64,000 nucleotides of DNA from assembly GCF_000341345.1 (NCBI RefSeq), contig NC_020302.1, positions 1,902,075 to 1,966,074 on the forward strand, read 5' to 3'. Below the pieces are notes generated by a model, which saw nothing but the letters and a program-made list of their open reading frames with translations, made no database searches and was not told where the DNA came from. This document shows, piece by piece, positions 1 through 8,642 of the stretch; position 1 is the stretch's first letter, and each line of letters opens with the position of its first letter. A program made the translations under genes and the position numbers. The stretch comes from Corynebacterium halotolerans YIM 70093 = DSM 44683 (GTDB lineage: Bacteria; Actinomycetota; Actinomycetes; Mycobacteriales; Mycobacteriaceae).

Positions 1-82
1 ATACCTGGGGGTTCGGGGTCCCGCCCCGCGTTTCGCGGCCGCCACAGCGCCCCGGTGGGCCCGCTTCCTTAAGCTGAGGGGC

Positions 83-1117
83 ATGAACGAGCAGGCCCCC
101 GACCCCGTCTGGCGTCCCGATCTCCTCGGGGCGGGCTTCCAGGCCCGCGACTTCCGCCTCGGCACCGACCCGGAGGGCGAGGGCGAGGTGGTGACGACAC
201 TGATCCGCCATCTGCCCGATCCGGTGCACCCGCCGGCCGACTGGGCCGGACGCCGCGCCGTGGTGTGGATCCCGGGCATGACGGACTACTTCTTCCAGGA
301 GCATGTCGCCCGCTTCCTGCATGAGCGTGGCTTCGCCTTCTACGCCCTGGATCTGCGCAAGACCGGCCGCGCCCGGCAGCCCGGCCAGCACTGGCACTAC
401 AGCGAGAGTCTGCAGGACTACTTCCCCGACCTGTCCGCCGCGCTGGACTTCCTGGCCGGTGAGCATCCGGGCGTGGTGCCGATCGCGCACTCCACCGGCG
501 GACTGATCGTCCCGCTGTGGCTGGACCACCTGCGCCGGACGGGCGACCCGCGGCACGCGCACGTCGACGGGGTGATCCTCAACAGTCCGTGGCTGGACAT
601 GATGTACCCGCGCGCCGTCGTCCGGGTTCTGCGTCCCGTGGTGCGTTTCCTGGGGCGCCGGTGGCCGCATCTGGCCATCCCCGGCGGCAACCTGGGCGTC
701 TACGGGGCGTCCATCCACCGCGACCACCACGGCGAGTGGGACTTCGACGTGACGATGAAGCCGGTGGGCGGGCACCGCAAGTACCTGGGCTGGCTGCGCG
801 CTATCCTCGCCGGTCACGGGCAGGTGCACGAGGGCGGGGTCGACGTCGGCGTGCCGGTGCTCACGCTGTGTTCGTCCCGTTCGCGGCTGGGACGGCCCTA
901 CGCACCCGAGGCGGACACCGCGGACACGGTGCTCGACGTCGCACAGATCCGGTACTGGGCGCCGCGACTGGGATCGCGGGTGACCGTGCGCACGATCGAG
1001 GACGCCCGCCACGATGTGTTCCTCTCCCTGCGGCCCGCCCGGGAGGAGGCGCTCGAGGTCACGGCGGACTGGCTGACGGGGCTCGACGGGGCCCGAGGGG
1101 TCTCGACCTCGGATTAG
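83..1117 (+). CDS. alpha/beta hydrolase, serine hydrolase family
   Basis: A 344-aa cytoplasmic alpha/beta hydrolase with no signal peptide or membrane segment. The nucleophile elbow is visible as AHSTGG (Ser137), preceded by the VVWIPG strand near residue 60 that typically carries the oxyanion-hole region. A likely catalytic His lies in DARHDVF near residue 310. The ATG at 83 follows a GAGGGG ribosome-binding site. It sits 67 bp upstream of mycothione reductase on the same strand. I know a hydrolase of this kind next to mtr in corynebacteria, but the substrate cannot be read from the sequence; lipase, esterase or lysophospholipase activity are all possible. Confidence 0.85.
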   Translation: MNEQAPDPVWRPDLLGAGFQARDFRLGTDPEGEGEVVTTLIRHLPDPVHPPADWAGRRAVVWIPGMTDYFFQEHVARFLHERGFAFYALDLRKTGRARQPGQHWHYSESLQDYFPDLSAALDFLAGEHPGVVPIAHSTGGLIVPLWLDHLRRTGDPRHAHVDGVILNSPWLDMMYPRAVVRVLRPVVRFLGRRWPHLAIPGGNLGVYGASIHRDHHGEWDFDVTMKPVGGHRKYLGWLRAILAGHGQVHEGGVDVGVPVLTLCSSRSRLGRPYAPEADTADTVLDVAQIRYWAPRLGSRVTVRTIEDARHDVFLSLRPAREEALEVTADWLTGLDGARGVSTSD

Positions 1118-1184
1118 GTAGACCTCATCGGTCGGTAGGATTACGAAAGATACCTCTATTTATCCGGACACGATTGGAGCTTTC

Positions 1185-2594
1185 ATGGCCACCTCTGCGG
1201 ACGCCGTCGCGGTTGACAAGCACTACGACCTGATCATCATCGGCACGGGCTCGGGCAACTCGATCCCCGGCCCGGAGTTCGAGGACAAGTCGATCGCGAT
1301 CATCGAGAAGGGAACCTTCGGTGGCACCTGCCTCAACGTCGGCTGCATCCCGACGAAGATGTACGTCTACGCTGCCGACGTCGCCCTCGAGACGGCGGAG
1401 TCGAAGCGCTTGGGCGTCGACGCCCAGGTCACTGACGTCGACTGGCGGTCCATGGTCTCCCGCATCTTCAACCAGCGCATCGACCTGATCGCCGCCGGCG
1501 GCGAGGAGTACCGGCGCGGCCCGGAGACCCCCAACATCGACGTCTACGACCAGCACGCCGTCTTCGTCGGCGAGCGCACCCTGCGCACCGGCCAGGGCCT
1601 GGAGACCAGGACGATCTCCGGCGACCAGGTGGTCATCGCCTCCGGTTCGCGCCCCTTCGTCCCGGCGGCGATCGCCTCCTCCGGCGTGCGCTACCACACC
1701 AACGAGGACATCATGCGGCTGCCGGAGCAGCCGAAGTCCATCGTGATCGTCGGCGGCGGCTTCATCGCCGCCGAATTCGCCCACGTCTTCGACGCGCTGG
1801 GCACCGAGGTCACCGTGGTCACCCGCTCCCCCATGCTCCGCAACCTCGAGGCCGACCTGCGCGACCGCTTCAACCAGCTGGCTGCCCAGCGCTACACCGT
1901 CCTGGCCGGGCGCAACGCGATCGGCGCGAGCGAGTCCGATGACGGGGTGACCGTACAGCTTGACGACGGCTCGTCCGTCACCGCCGAGGTGCTGCTGGTG
2001 GCCACCGGGCGCACGCGCAACGGCGACCAGATGGAACTGGCCGCCGGTGGTGTCGAGATGACCGGGGACGGGCGCATCAGCGTCGACGAGTACGGCCGCT
2101 CCACCTCCGCGGAGGGCGTGTGGGCGCTCGGCGACGTCTCCTCGCCCTACATGCTCAAGCACGTGGCCAATGCCGAGATGCGCGCGGTGCGCCACAATCT
2201 GCTGCACCCGGAGGACATGCGGAAGCTGCCGCACGAGCACATCCCGGCGGCGACCTTCACCCACCCGCAGATCGCCACGGTCGGCCTGACCGAGGAGCAG
2301 GCCCGCAGGGCCGGCCACAGCATCACCACCAAAATCCAGAAGTACGGCGACGTGGCCTACGGCTGGGCCATGGAGGACTCCACCGGCATCGTCAAGCTCA
2401 TCGCCGACCGCGACACCGGCAGGCTGCTGGGCGCCCACTACATGGGCCCGCAGGCCGCAACGCTCATCCAGCAGATGATCACCGTCATGGCCTTCGACCT
2501 CGACGTCCGCGAGGTGGCCACCAAACAGTACTGGATTCACCCGGCGCTGCCGGAGGTCACCGAGAACGCGCTCCTCGGCCTCGAGTTCGACTGA
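1185..2594 (+). CDS. mtr: mycothione reductase
   Basis: A 469-aa flavoprotein disulfide reductase that uses NADPH to reduce mycothione (oxidised mycothiol), the actinobacterial counterpart of glutathione reductase. The N-terminal FAD-binding motif is GTGSGN (residues 20-25). The redox pair is in GGTCLNVGC (Cys49 and Cys54). A second Rossmann motif VGGGFIAAEF near residue 190 binds the nicotinamide cofactor. The C-terminal HPALPE segment (His about 452) supplies the active-site base. Cytoplasmic. The N-terminal spacing differs slightly from lipoamide dehydrogenases and fits the Mtr subfamily. Start ATG 1185 fits the family N-terminus. Together with the organism's other traits it marks a mycothiol-using actinobacterium. 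Confidence 0.93.
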   Translation: MATSADAVAVDKHYDLIIIGTGSGNSIPGPEFEDKSIAIIEKGTFGGTCLNVGCIPTKMYVYAADVALETAESKRLGVDAQVTDVDWRSMVSRIFNQRIDLIAAGGEEYRRGPETPNIDVYDQHAVFVGERTLRTGQGLETRTISGDQVVIASGSRPFVPAAIASSGVRYHTNEDIMRLPEQPKSIVIVGGGFIAAEFAHVFDALGTEVTVVTRSPMLRNLEADLRDRFNQLAAQRYTVLAGRNAIGASESDDGVTVQLDDGSSVTAEVLLVATGRTRNGDQMELAAGGVEMTGDGRISVDEYGRSTSAEGVWALGDVSSPYMLKHVANAEMRAVRHNLLHPEDMRKLPHEHIPAATFTHPQIATVGLTEEQARRAGHSITTKIQKYGDVAYGWAMEDSTGIVKLIADRDTGRLLGAHYMGPQAATLIQQMITVMAFDLDVREVATKQYWIHPALPEVTENALLGLEFD

Positions 2595-3012
2595 TCCCGG
2601 TGGCCGGAGCTCTGCGGGGCGGGCGGACGGGCATGGGCCCGCGCCCCGTGGGGGCGGGAGCCGGAGCGTCAAATCGCCCTCACTGAACGGGGGTAACCTG
2701 TGGGGGAAATCACAGGCTGTTGTGAGTTGAAGACTCTTAATTGATAAGTGGTGCTTACCCAATTGTTTTTAGGGAAATGTAAGGGTAATTAAGCAGTTCA
2801 CACAGGGAGAGAGCCCTAATAAAAGCTCCTTAAAAGCTGGTTTTGTTCTGCGACAAACCTGGAATTTGTTTAGGGTGATGTTTGACACCGGCGCGTGTCG
2901 ACTCCATGCGGCACCCGGGTGTCACACGGCATGTCCCCGTTGACGTGCCGGGACACTACGGAATTCCGCGAAAGTCGGAAACCTAGTCAGACCTACCAGT
3001 TAAGGATTCCAT
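2595..3012. other. 418-bp intergenic region, partly AT-rich, upstream of secreted-protein pair
   Basis: No credible gene. Just after mtr there is a GC-rich hairpin at about 2640-2657 (arms CGCCCC/GGGGCG) without a T tract, a weak terminator candidate. From about 2690 to 2890 the base composition becomes clearly more AT-rich than the surroundings, which suits a long regulatory region with a promoter for the secreted-protein pair. Repeated near-matches to GTAA(C/G) and TGTGA-type half sites are visible, but I cannot assign a regulator. Confidence 0.5.
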
Positions 3013-3444
3013 ATGCGTTCTTTCCGCACCGCCGCCGTCGCAGGCGCATCCGCACTCGCCCTCACCTTCGGCACCACCGCGGTGGCCACCGCCCAGGACG
3101 GCGACGATCTGCTCCCGCCGGAGGATGGCGTCACCCAGGAGCAGAATGACTCCATCGACCAGGGCGGCGACGAGATCCCGGTCGAGGACTACGAGCCCAC
3201 CGCCCCGGAGCCGGATGAGGATTACGAGCCGAGCCTCTCCTCCGACATCAACACCGGTTCCTCGCTGGAAGGTGAGCAGCCCGCCCAGGGCCCGGCCATC
3301 TTCGGCTCCTCGAAGGACCTCGACTCCCAGCCGGCCTGGGCCCAGCTGCTCTACGGCGCCAGCATCCTGGGTGGCATCGGTTCCCTGATCGGCGTGATCG
3401 TGGGCCCGATCGTCAACTTCCTCAACCACGGTCCGCAGGCCTAA
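3013..3444 (+). CDS. secreted protein with acidic middle and hydrophobic C-terminal tail (paralogue 1)
   Basis: A 143-aa exported protein of unknown function. It has a Sec signal peptide (MRSFRTAAVAG..., cleavage probably after ATA at residue 27, mature N-terminus QDGDD), a strongly acidic low-complexity middle (about residues 30-95, rich in E, D and P), a conserved-looking QPAWAQL segment, then a Gly-spaced hydrophobic helix (about residues 113-135) and a very short tail FLNHGPQA. ATG 3013 follows AAGGA. The next gene, 38 bp downstream, is a paralogue sharing the signal-peptide start, the QDGDD mature start and the PxWA + glycine-zipper tail. Genes annotated only as putative secreted proteins occupy this place next to mtr and map in C. 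glutamicum. A cell-envelope or mycomembrane role is inference. Confidence 0.85.
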   Translation: MRSFRTAAVAGASALALTFGTTAVATAQDGDDLLPPEDGVTQEQNDSIDQGGDEIPVEDYEPTAPEPDEDYEPSLSSDINTGSSLEGEQPAQGPAIFGSSKDLDSQPAWAQLLYGASILGGIGSLIGVIVGPIVNFLNHGPQA

Positions 3445-3482
3445 GTCCACCGCTCCCAGCTTCCCGAAAGTAGGCACCCCAC

Positions 3483-3875
3483 ATGCGCAAGTTCCGTAAC
3501 GCCGCCATCGCGACAGCCACCGCCGTCTCCCTGACCTTCGCCGGCACCACCATCGCCGCCGCCCAGGACGGCGACGACGTTCAGGACGTCCAGGAAGACT
3601 CCTCCGTCCGCCTGTCCTCCGGTTCCTCCGCCCTCGGCCACGACCTCGGCGCCTGGTCCGAGCAGGACGAGGACGAGGAGAACCCGGAGGATCCGATCAT
3701 CCGTGACGACGACCAGGCCTCCGGTAGCGACCTGCTCGGTGAAGAGACCGGTGAGAACCCGCAGTGGGCCGAGATCTGGCGAGACTTCACCGCTCTCGGC
3801 GTCGTCGGCGCAGTCGTCGGTGCTGTCATCGGCGGCATCAACTGGCTGAAGTACCAGGGCATCCTGCCGTACTGA
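3483..3875 (+). CDS. secreted protein with acidic middle and hydrophobic C-terminal tail (paralogue 2)
   Basis: A 130-aa paralogue of the preceding gene. Signal peptide MRKFRNAAIATATAV..., probable cleavage after AAA at residue 27, mature start QDGDD. The middle is acidic (DEDEENPEDP), followed by NPQWAEIW, aligning with QPAWAQLL of the first protein, and a Gly-zipper helix GVVGAVVGAVIGG ending in a short aromatic tail (WLKYQGILPY). No catalytic motif is visible. Probably co-transcribed with paralogue 1 and closed by the terminator at 3910. The GxxxG pattern suggests oligomerisation or insertion in a membrane, but no function is known to me. Confidence 0.85.
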   Translation: MRKFRNAAIATATAVSLTFAGTTIAAAQDGDDVQDVQEDSSVRLSSGSSALGHDLGAWSEQDEDEENPEDPIIRDDDQASGSDLLGEETGENPQWAEIWRDFTALGVVGAVVGAVIGGINWLKYQGILPY

Positions 3876-3909
3876 TCACCCGTCTCCTGACGAGACACAG
3901 CGAGACTTC

Positions 3910-3939
3910 AAGGGCACTCCCCCGGGAGTGCCCTTTTTG
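3910..3939 (+). terminator. Rho-independent terminator after secreted-protein pair
   Basis: Perfect stem AAGGGCACTCCC / GGGAGTGCCCTT with a short loop, running into a T5 tract. Classic intrinsic terminator 34 bp after the stop of the second secreted-protein gene. Confidence 0.93.
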
Positions 3940-3986
3940 CATACCTCGGGCCGGTCACCCGGCTGCTTCCGTGGGGTGCATTCGAT

Positions 3987-4018
3987 GCCCGGAGTGTGCA
4001 GCTGCGCACACTCCGGGC
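3987..4018. other. 13-bp inverted repeat in convergent intergenic region
   Basis: Arms GCCCGGAGTGTGC and GCACACTCCGGGC with a 6-nt loop. It lies in the 318-bp gap between the terminated secreted-protein unit and the 3' end of the minus-strand ABC permease gene. There is no T tract on either side, so it is a terminator-like structure of uncertain use, perhaps for minus-strand transcripts. The rest of the gap (4019-4193) shows nothing I can assign. Confidence 0.6.
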
Positions 4019-4193
4019 CATCGGGGCAGGGACTGAACAGGAAACTCCAGACCCGTGATCCGTTGCCGCGGTATCGATGACGCGCGCAGTAGGCGACGGC
4101 CTTCGGCCCTGCTCACCGTGATCCCGGCGGGCCACGCTGCGGTTCTCCCGGTCCAGCGCTCCCGGCCCCGGCCTCGCGCCCGGTGGGCGCCAG

Positions 4194-6698
4194 TTACAGC
4201 ACGGTCCCGCGCCTCCGGCCGACCATCAGCTGGGTCAGCAGTCCGATGGCGATGGCCCCGACCGTGGCGACCGCGGTGATGGTGAGCACCTGTGTCCAGG
4301 TGACGGCCAGGCCCGGCACCTCGGCGGCGGCGACCGAGACGTCGGCGGCCCAGCCGCCCAGGGCACCCCCGGCGAGGCTGCCGACCAGCGCGGCGGGCAG
4401 GGTGAGCAGGAACATCTCCAGCCCCAGGGAGGCGACCGCCCCGTCGGAGGTCTGCCCCACGGAGTGCAGCACAGTGCGCTCCCGGGAGCGGTCCCGGACC
4501 GACAGTGCCACGGTATTGCCCACGCCGACGCCCGCGATGAGCAGGGCCACCACGGCCATGAGCGTCGACAGCGTGAGCACGCGGGTGACCAGTTCCTCGG
4601 CGTTGGTGCGCGCCCCGAACTCCTCGGAGACGCTGACCAGCTGTTCCTGGGCGGCGAGTGTCTCCCGCAGTCCCGTCAGGGCGGGGTTGTCCTCCGGCTG
4701 GAGGGCTGGTCCCTCGAGTCGGACCATCGCCACGGGCGTCGGCAGGTCGGGGGCCATCTCCAGCGGGATCCCGTTGGCGGTGGCGGCGGCCCGGCGCGCG
4801 GCGTCGGCGACGCCCGGGTCGATCACGGTGCGCGGGCCCTGACCGTGAATGACCGCGACATCGATGGGCTGGTTGAGCACCTCAATGGTGGTGACGGAGC
4901 CGTTGACGATCTCATCGCGCAGCGGCGAGTCCGCGGCGAGGACGAGTTCGCCCGGACCGGCGGCCCCGAGTACTGGATGGGTGTCGCGCATGACGGTCTC
5001 CGCCTCCCCGGCGGACAGGGCCAGCGCGGTGTCGGCGTCGCCCTCCCGGCCCTCCACCGTCACCGCCTCCGGCACGGCGACGGCCGCCACGCCCGGTGTC
5101 TCCCGGATGAGGGTGGCGGTCTCCGGGGCCAGCGGGTCCCCGATGCCGGCGACGACGACGTCGACGCTGCCGGCCGAGGCGGTGCGCTCCAGGATGACGG
5201 ACTCGACCCGGTCCTGGCCGTGCAGGACCGCCGAGACGAGTGCCGTGCCGGCGACCAGGATGGCGACGAGCGCGCCCGAGCGCATGCGCTGCCGCCCGGC
5301 GAAGGCGGTGGCCAGCTGCACGACGGGACCGAGCCGGGCGGCCAGTGGGGTGAGCAGGCCGAGCAGCGCCGGCCACACGACGGCGGCGACCAGCAGGACG
5401 CCGAGGACCGCCACCCCGGCGGTGGCCACGGAGACGATGATCGCGCCGGTGGGCGACGCGGTGTCGAGAAGACCGCGCCCGGCCCAGGCCACGATGAGCA
5501 GGAGGATGCCGGCCACCAGCGCGACGAGCGAACCGAGGAGGGAGCCGCCGCCGGCGGACGAGGCATTGAGCGAGTCGACGACCGGTCGCTTGAGCACGCG
5601 GCGGGCCGCCGGCCAGGCGGAGACGACGGTCAGGGCCACGGCGCCGATGATGACCAGGACGAAGACGGCCGGGTCGACGGTGACCTCGTCGAGCGGGACG
5701 CGCACCCCGAGTCGGGAGGCCCCGGAACCGGCGAGAGTGGCCAGCCACCAGCCGAAGGGCGCGCCGAGCCCACCCGCGATCAGCGAGAGCATGACGGCCT
5801 CGACGAGGACGGACAGGGTCAGCTGCGGTGAGGAACCGCCGACGGCGCGGATGAGCCCGTACTCACGCTGCCGCTGTCCCGCGATGACCAGGTAGGAGGA
5901 GAAGATGACCAGGGCCGCGACGACCGCGACAACGACGAGGAAGGCCGCCAGCAGCAGGAAGTAGCGGGAACGGTCGCCGAGGTAGTCGGCGGCCAGTGCC
6001 CCGGCGCGGGCCTCGGCGGTCTCCATGCCGTCGATGGGCAGGGAGGCGTCCGCGGTCAGGAAACCGAGATCGTCGACGAGCGCCTGCGGGTCCGGCCCTG
6101 CGGAGGCGACGCGGATCTCGCCGCGCGCGGTGTCGGGGAACCAGGCGGACATCGCCTCCGGGGCGGCCAGCCACAGGTCGAAGCCGATGAGGTCTTCGCT
6201 GGCGGAGCGCTCGGCCCGCCCGACGACCGTCGCGGTGACGGGCTCGCCGCCGGAGGGCCGCAGGGTGATTGTCTCCCCCACCGCGCGTTCGCCGGTGGTC
6301 ATGATCTCGCCCGGACCGGTGGGCAGGCGCCCCTCGGTGACCGTGCGCCACTGCTGTGGTCCGTCGGTGATCTGCTGGACGGTCCCGGAGGCGAACAGCG
6401 AGCCGTCGACCTCGACGGCGGCCGAGCCCTGCCGGTCGAAGGCGACGTCGGCGACGGTGTCGCGGGCGGCGATTTCCTCGACGATGAGCTGGGCGGTGCC
6501 GGAGCGCCCCGCACCGAGCGTGACGACGGCGTCGGTCTCGCTGTAGGCGCGGTCGAACATGCCGTTGACGGTCGTCGTCAGGGTGGTGACGATCGCCGCG
6601 GTGGCGACGGTGAGTGCGACGGCCGCGAAGATCGCGAAGAACAGGGACAGGTAGCGCGCGGAGCGGCGGCGCAGCTGCGCCAGTGCCAGGGTCAGCAT
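4194..6698 (-). CDS. FtsX-like ABC transporter permease
   Basis: An 834-aa permease of the MacB/FtsX type. It opens with an N-terminal membrane segment (LSLFFAIFAAVALTVATAAIV, about residues 17-37), then a large extracytoplasmic domain (about 40-235), a block of several membrane helices with the FtsX domain (about 240-480), a second extracytoplasmic domain (about 490-700), and a second FtsX block to the C-terminus. Such duplicated-FtsX permeases extract or move lipophilic substrates, peptides or lipoproteins mechanically rather than through a channel. The partner ATPase lies 5 bp upstream, so the two form one operon. The substrate is unknown. Confidence 0.88.
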   Translation of the reverse strand: MLTLALAQLRRRSARYLSLFFAIFAAVALTVATAAIVTTLTTTVNGMFDRAYSETDAVVTLGAGRSGTAQLIVEEIAARDTVADVAFDRQGSAAVEVDGSLFASGTVQQITDGPQQWRTVTEGRLPTGPGEIMTTGERAVGETITLRPSGGEPVTATVVGRAERSASEDLIGFDLWLAAPEAMSAWFPDTARGEIRVASAGPDPQALVDDLGFLTADASLPIDGMETAEARAGALAADYLGDRSRYFLLLAAFLVVVAVVAALVIFSSYLVIAGQRQREYGLIRAVGGSSPQLTLSVLVEAVMLSLIAGGLGAPFGWWLATLAGSGASRLGVRVPLDEVTVDPAVFVLVIIGAVALTVVSAWPAARRVLKRPVVDSLNASSAGGGSLLGSLVALVAGILLLIVAWAGRGLLDTASPTGAIIVSVATAGVAVLGVLLVAAVVWPALLGLLTPLAARLGPVVQLATAFAGRQRMRSGALVAILVAGTALVSAVLHGQDRVESVILERTASAGSVDVVVAGIGDPLAPETATLIRETPGVAAVAVPEAVTVEGREGDADTALALSAGEAETVMRDTHPVLGAAGPGELVLAADSPLRDEIVNGSVTTIEVLNQPIDVAVIHGQGPRTVIDPGVADAARRAAATANGIPLEMAPDLPTPVAMVRLEGPALQPEDNPALTGLRETLAAQEQLVSVSEEFGARTNAEELVTRVLTLSTLMAVVALLIAGVGVGNTVALSVRDRSRERTVLHSVGQTSDGAVASLGLEMFLLTLPAALVGSLAGGALGGWAADVSVAAAEVPGLAVTWTQVLTITAVATVGAIAIGLLTQLMVGRRRGTVL

Positions 6699-6703
6699 GC
6701 CCG

Positions 6704-7423
6704 CTACTCCCCCGCCGACCGGGTTTTGGCGATGCGCCCGTCGCGCATGGTCACCAGGTGGTCGCCGCGGCGGGCGGCGGAGGGGTCGTGGGTGACCACG
6801 ACCAGGGTCTGTCCGTAGTCGTCGACGAGCTCGCGGAACAGGTCGAGCACGGCCGCCCCCGACTCCGAGTCGAGGCTGCCGGTCGGTTCATCGGCGAAGA
6901 TGACGTCCGGGCGCATCAGCAGGGCGCGGGCGATGGCCACGCGTTGGCGCTGCCCGCCCGAGAGCTGGTGCGGCAGGTGCCGCAGGCGGTCGTCAAGGCC
7001 CAGCCGCGTGACGACGTCGCGGAAGTGTCCGCGGTCGGGCCGGCGGGCGGCCATGCGCGTGGGCAGCAGGATGTTGTCGCGCACGCTCAGCACCGGCACC
7101 AGGTTGAACTCCTGGAAGATCACGCCGATGCGGGTGCGCCGCAGCCGCGCGCGGCCGTTCTCCGACAGAACCGCCAGATCGACGGGGCGGGCCTTCGCGT
7201 GGCCGCCGGCGAGCAGTTCCACCGAACCGGTGTCCGGCACGGACAGTCCCGACAGGCAGTGCAGCAGGGAGGTCTTGCCCGAGCCGGAGGGCCCCATGAT
7301 GGAGGTCCACCTACCGCGCGGGAGTTCCAGGGAGACGTCGTCGAGGGCACGGACCTGTGCGTCGCCGCGCCCGAAGGACTGGGTGAGGTTGGTCGCCGTG
7401 ATCACGGGAGCGGACGGGGACAT
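6704..7423 (-). CDS. ABC transporter ATP-binding protein (MacB/LolD type)
   Basis: A 239-aa ATPase powering the FtsX permease encoded 5 bp downstream. Walker A GPSGSGKT (residues 44-51), signature LSGGQRQR (154-161), Walker B VIFADE (174-179) and the D-loop SLD are all intact. The length and motif order match the LolD/MacB family. The start [18 protein letters not shown] at 7423 gives the usual strand before the A-loop. No sensor kinase or regulator is adjacent, unlike bacitracin-type modules, so a housekeeping or envelope-stress role is as likely as antibiotic resistance. Confidence 0.92.
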   Translation of the reverse strand: MSPSAPVITATNLTQSFGRGDAQVRALDDVSLELPRGRWTSIMGPSGSGKTSLLHCLSGLSVPDTGSVELLAGGHAKARPVDLAVLSENGRARLRRTRIGVIFQEFNLVPVLSVRDNILLPTRMAARRPDRGHFRDVVTRLGLDDRLRHLPHQLSGGQRQRVAIARALLMRPDVIFADEPTGSLDSESGAAVLDLFRELVDDYGQTLVVVTHDPSAARRGDHLVTMRDGRIAKTRSAGE

Positions 7424-7496
7424 GCGTGCCTTTTCGTGGACGTGGGAGCGGGGAACTCATCAAGCATACGGCCGAGCGGGGCGGCCGGTCGTATGT

Positions 7497-8366
7497 CTAG
7501 TCCTCGTCGGGCAGGGTGAGGATCTCGTTGCCGTCCTCGGTGATGACGATGGTGTGCTCGAACTGGGCGGTGAACTTGTGGTCCGAGTTCTGCACGGTCC
7601 AGTCGTCGTCCCAGATGGTGTAGTCGAGCTCGCCGAGGTTGATCATCGGCTCGATCGTCAGGGTCATGCCGGGCTCCAGGACATCGCGGTAGACGGTGGA
7701 GTCGTAGTGCAGGACGACCAGGCCGTTGTGGAAGGTCGGGCCCACGCCGTGGCCGGTGAAATCGCGGACGACGTTGTAGCCGAAGCGGTTGGCGTAGGAC
7801 TCGATGACGCGGCCGATGACGTTGATCTCGCGACCCGGCTTGGCGACCTTGATGCCGCGCATCATCGCCTCGTGGGTGCGTTCGACGAGCAGGCGGTGCT
7901 CCTCGGAGACGTTGCCGGCCAGGAAGGTGGCGTTGGTGTCGCCGTGGACACCGTTCTTGTAGGCGGTGACGTCGATGTTGACGATGTCGCCGTCTTGGAT
8001 GACGGTGGTGTCCGGGATGCCGTGGCAGACGATCTCGTTGAGGGACACGCAGGTGGACTTGGTGTAGCCGCGGTAGCCGAGCGTGGACGGGTAGGCGCCG
8101 TGGTCCAGCATGTACTCGTGGGCGACGCGGTCGACCTCGTCGGTGGTCACGCCCGGCGCGACGGCCCTGCCGGCCTCCTTCAGCGCGTTCGCCGCGATCT
8201 TCGACGCCTCGCGCATGGCCTCGATGACCTCGGGGGGCTGGACGAACGGCTCACCGACGTTTTCCTGCACCTCGTCCTTCCACACGTACTCGGGGCGCTC
8301 GATGTGCCTGGGGACGGTGCGGACGGGGGTGGGCTTGCCGGGGGTCAGAGGTGCGCGTGTGGTCAT
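7497..8366 (-). CDS. map: methionine aminopeptidase type I
   Basis: A 289-aa enzyme that removes the N-terminal Met from nascent proteins using a dinuclear metal site. The metal ligands are visible in order: two Asp in [16 protein letters not shown], His in GHGVGPTFH, Glu in LTIEPMI, and Glu in QFEHTIVI. The roughly 40-residue N-terminal extension ([20 protein letters not shown]) is typical of actinobacterial type Ic enzymes with an SH3-binding-like segment. I place the start at ATG 8366 ([10 protein letters not shown]), which matches corynebacterial homologues. In-frame starts at 8375 and GTG 8396 exist, but none has a strong ribosome-binding site. Confidence 0.93.
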   Translation of the reverse strand: MTTRAPLTPGKPTPVRTVPRHIERPEYVWKDEVQENVGEPFVQPPEVIEAMREASKIAANALKEAGRAVAPGVTTDEVDRVAHEYMLDHGAYPSTLGYRGYTKSTCVSLNEIVCHGIPDTTVIQDGDIVNIDVTAYKNGVHGDTNATFLAGNVSEEHRLLVERTHEAMMRGIKVAKPGREINVIGRVIESYANRFGYNVVRDFTGHGVGPTFHNGLVVLHYDSTVYRDVLEPGMTLTIEPMINLGELDYTIWDDDWTVQNSDHKFTAQFEHTIVITEDGNEILTLPDED

Positions 8367-8642
8367 GAACGACATGGTAGTCGCGGGGTTCGCCACGTGT
8401 GACGGCGGTGGGGTCGGTGGTGGATGCGAACGGCGCGGCGTCCCGTGCCGGTGGCTTGGTCCGCGGCGTATGCCGCAGGACGTTTATCACGATCACCGAA
8501 ATCATATGACCTTTACCGGATGCTCTTCCGGAGTTGTCCTGGATTTCACGCACCATTCAGAACCCGGGTCTACCTTGAGTTCGCTGACCTGCGCCTGTCC
8601 GGGGCCCGGTCAGCTCTTCAGTTTCCCGTTGAAAGGCCTTCC

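Noticed and set aside
2637..2657. Terminator after mtr
   Set aside because: Hairpin is present but there is no T tract, so I mention it only within the intergenic entry.
1125..2762. 545-aa minus-strand open frame opposite mtr
   Set aside because: Mirror frame of a high-GC gene; no start signals, low-complexity composition, while mtr is unmistakable on the plus strand.
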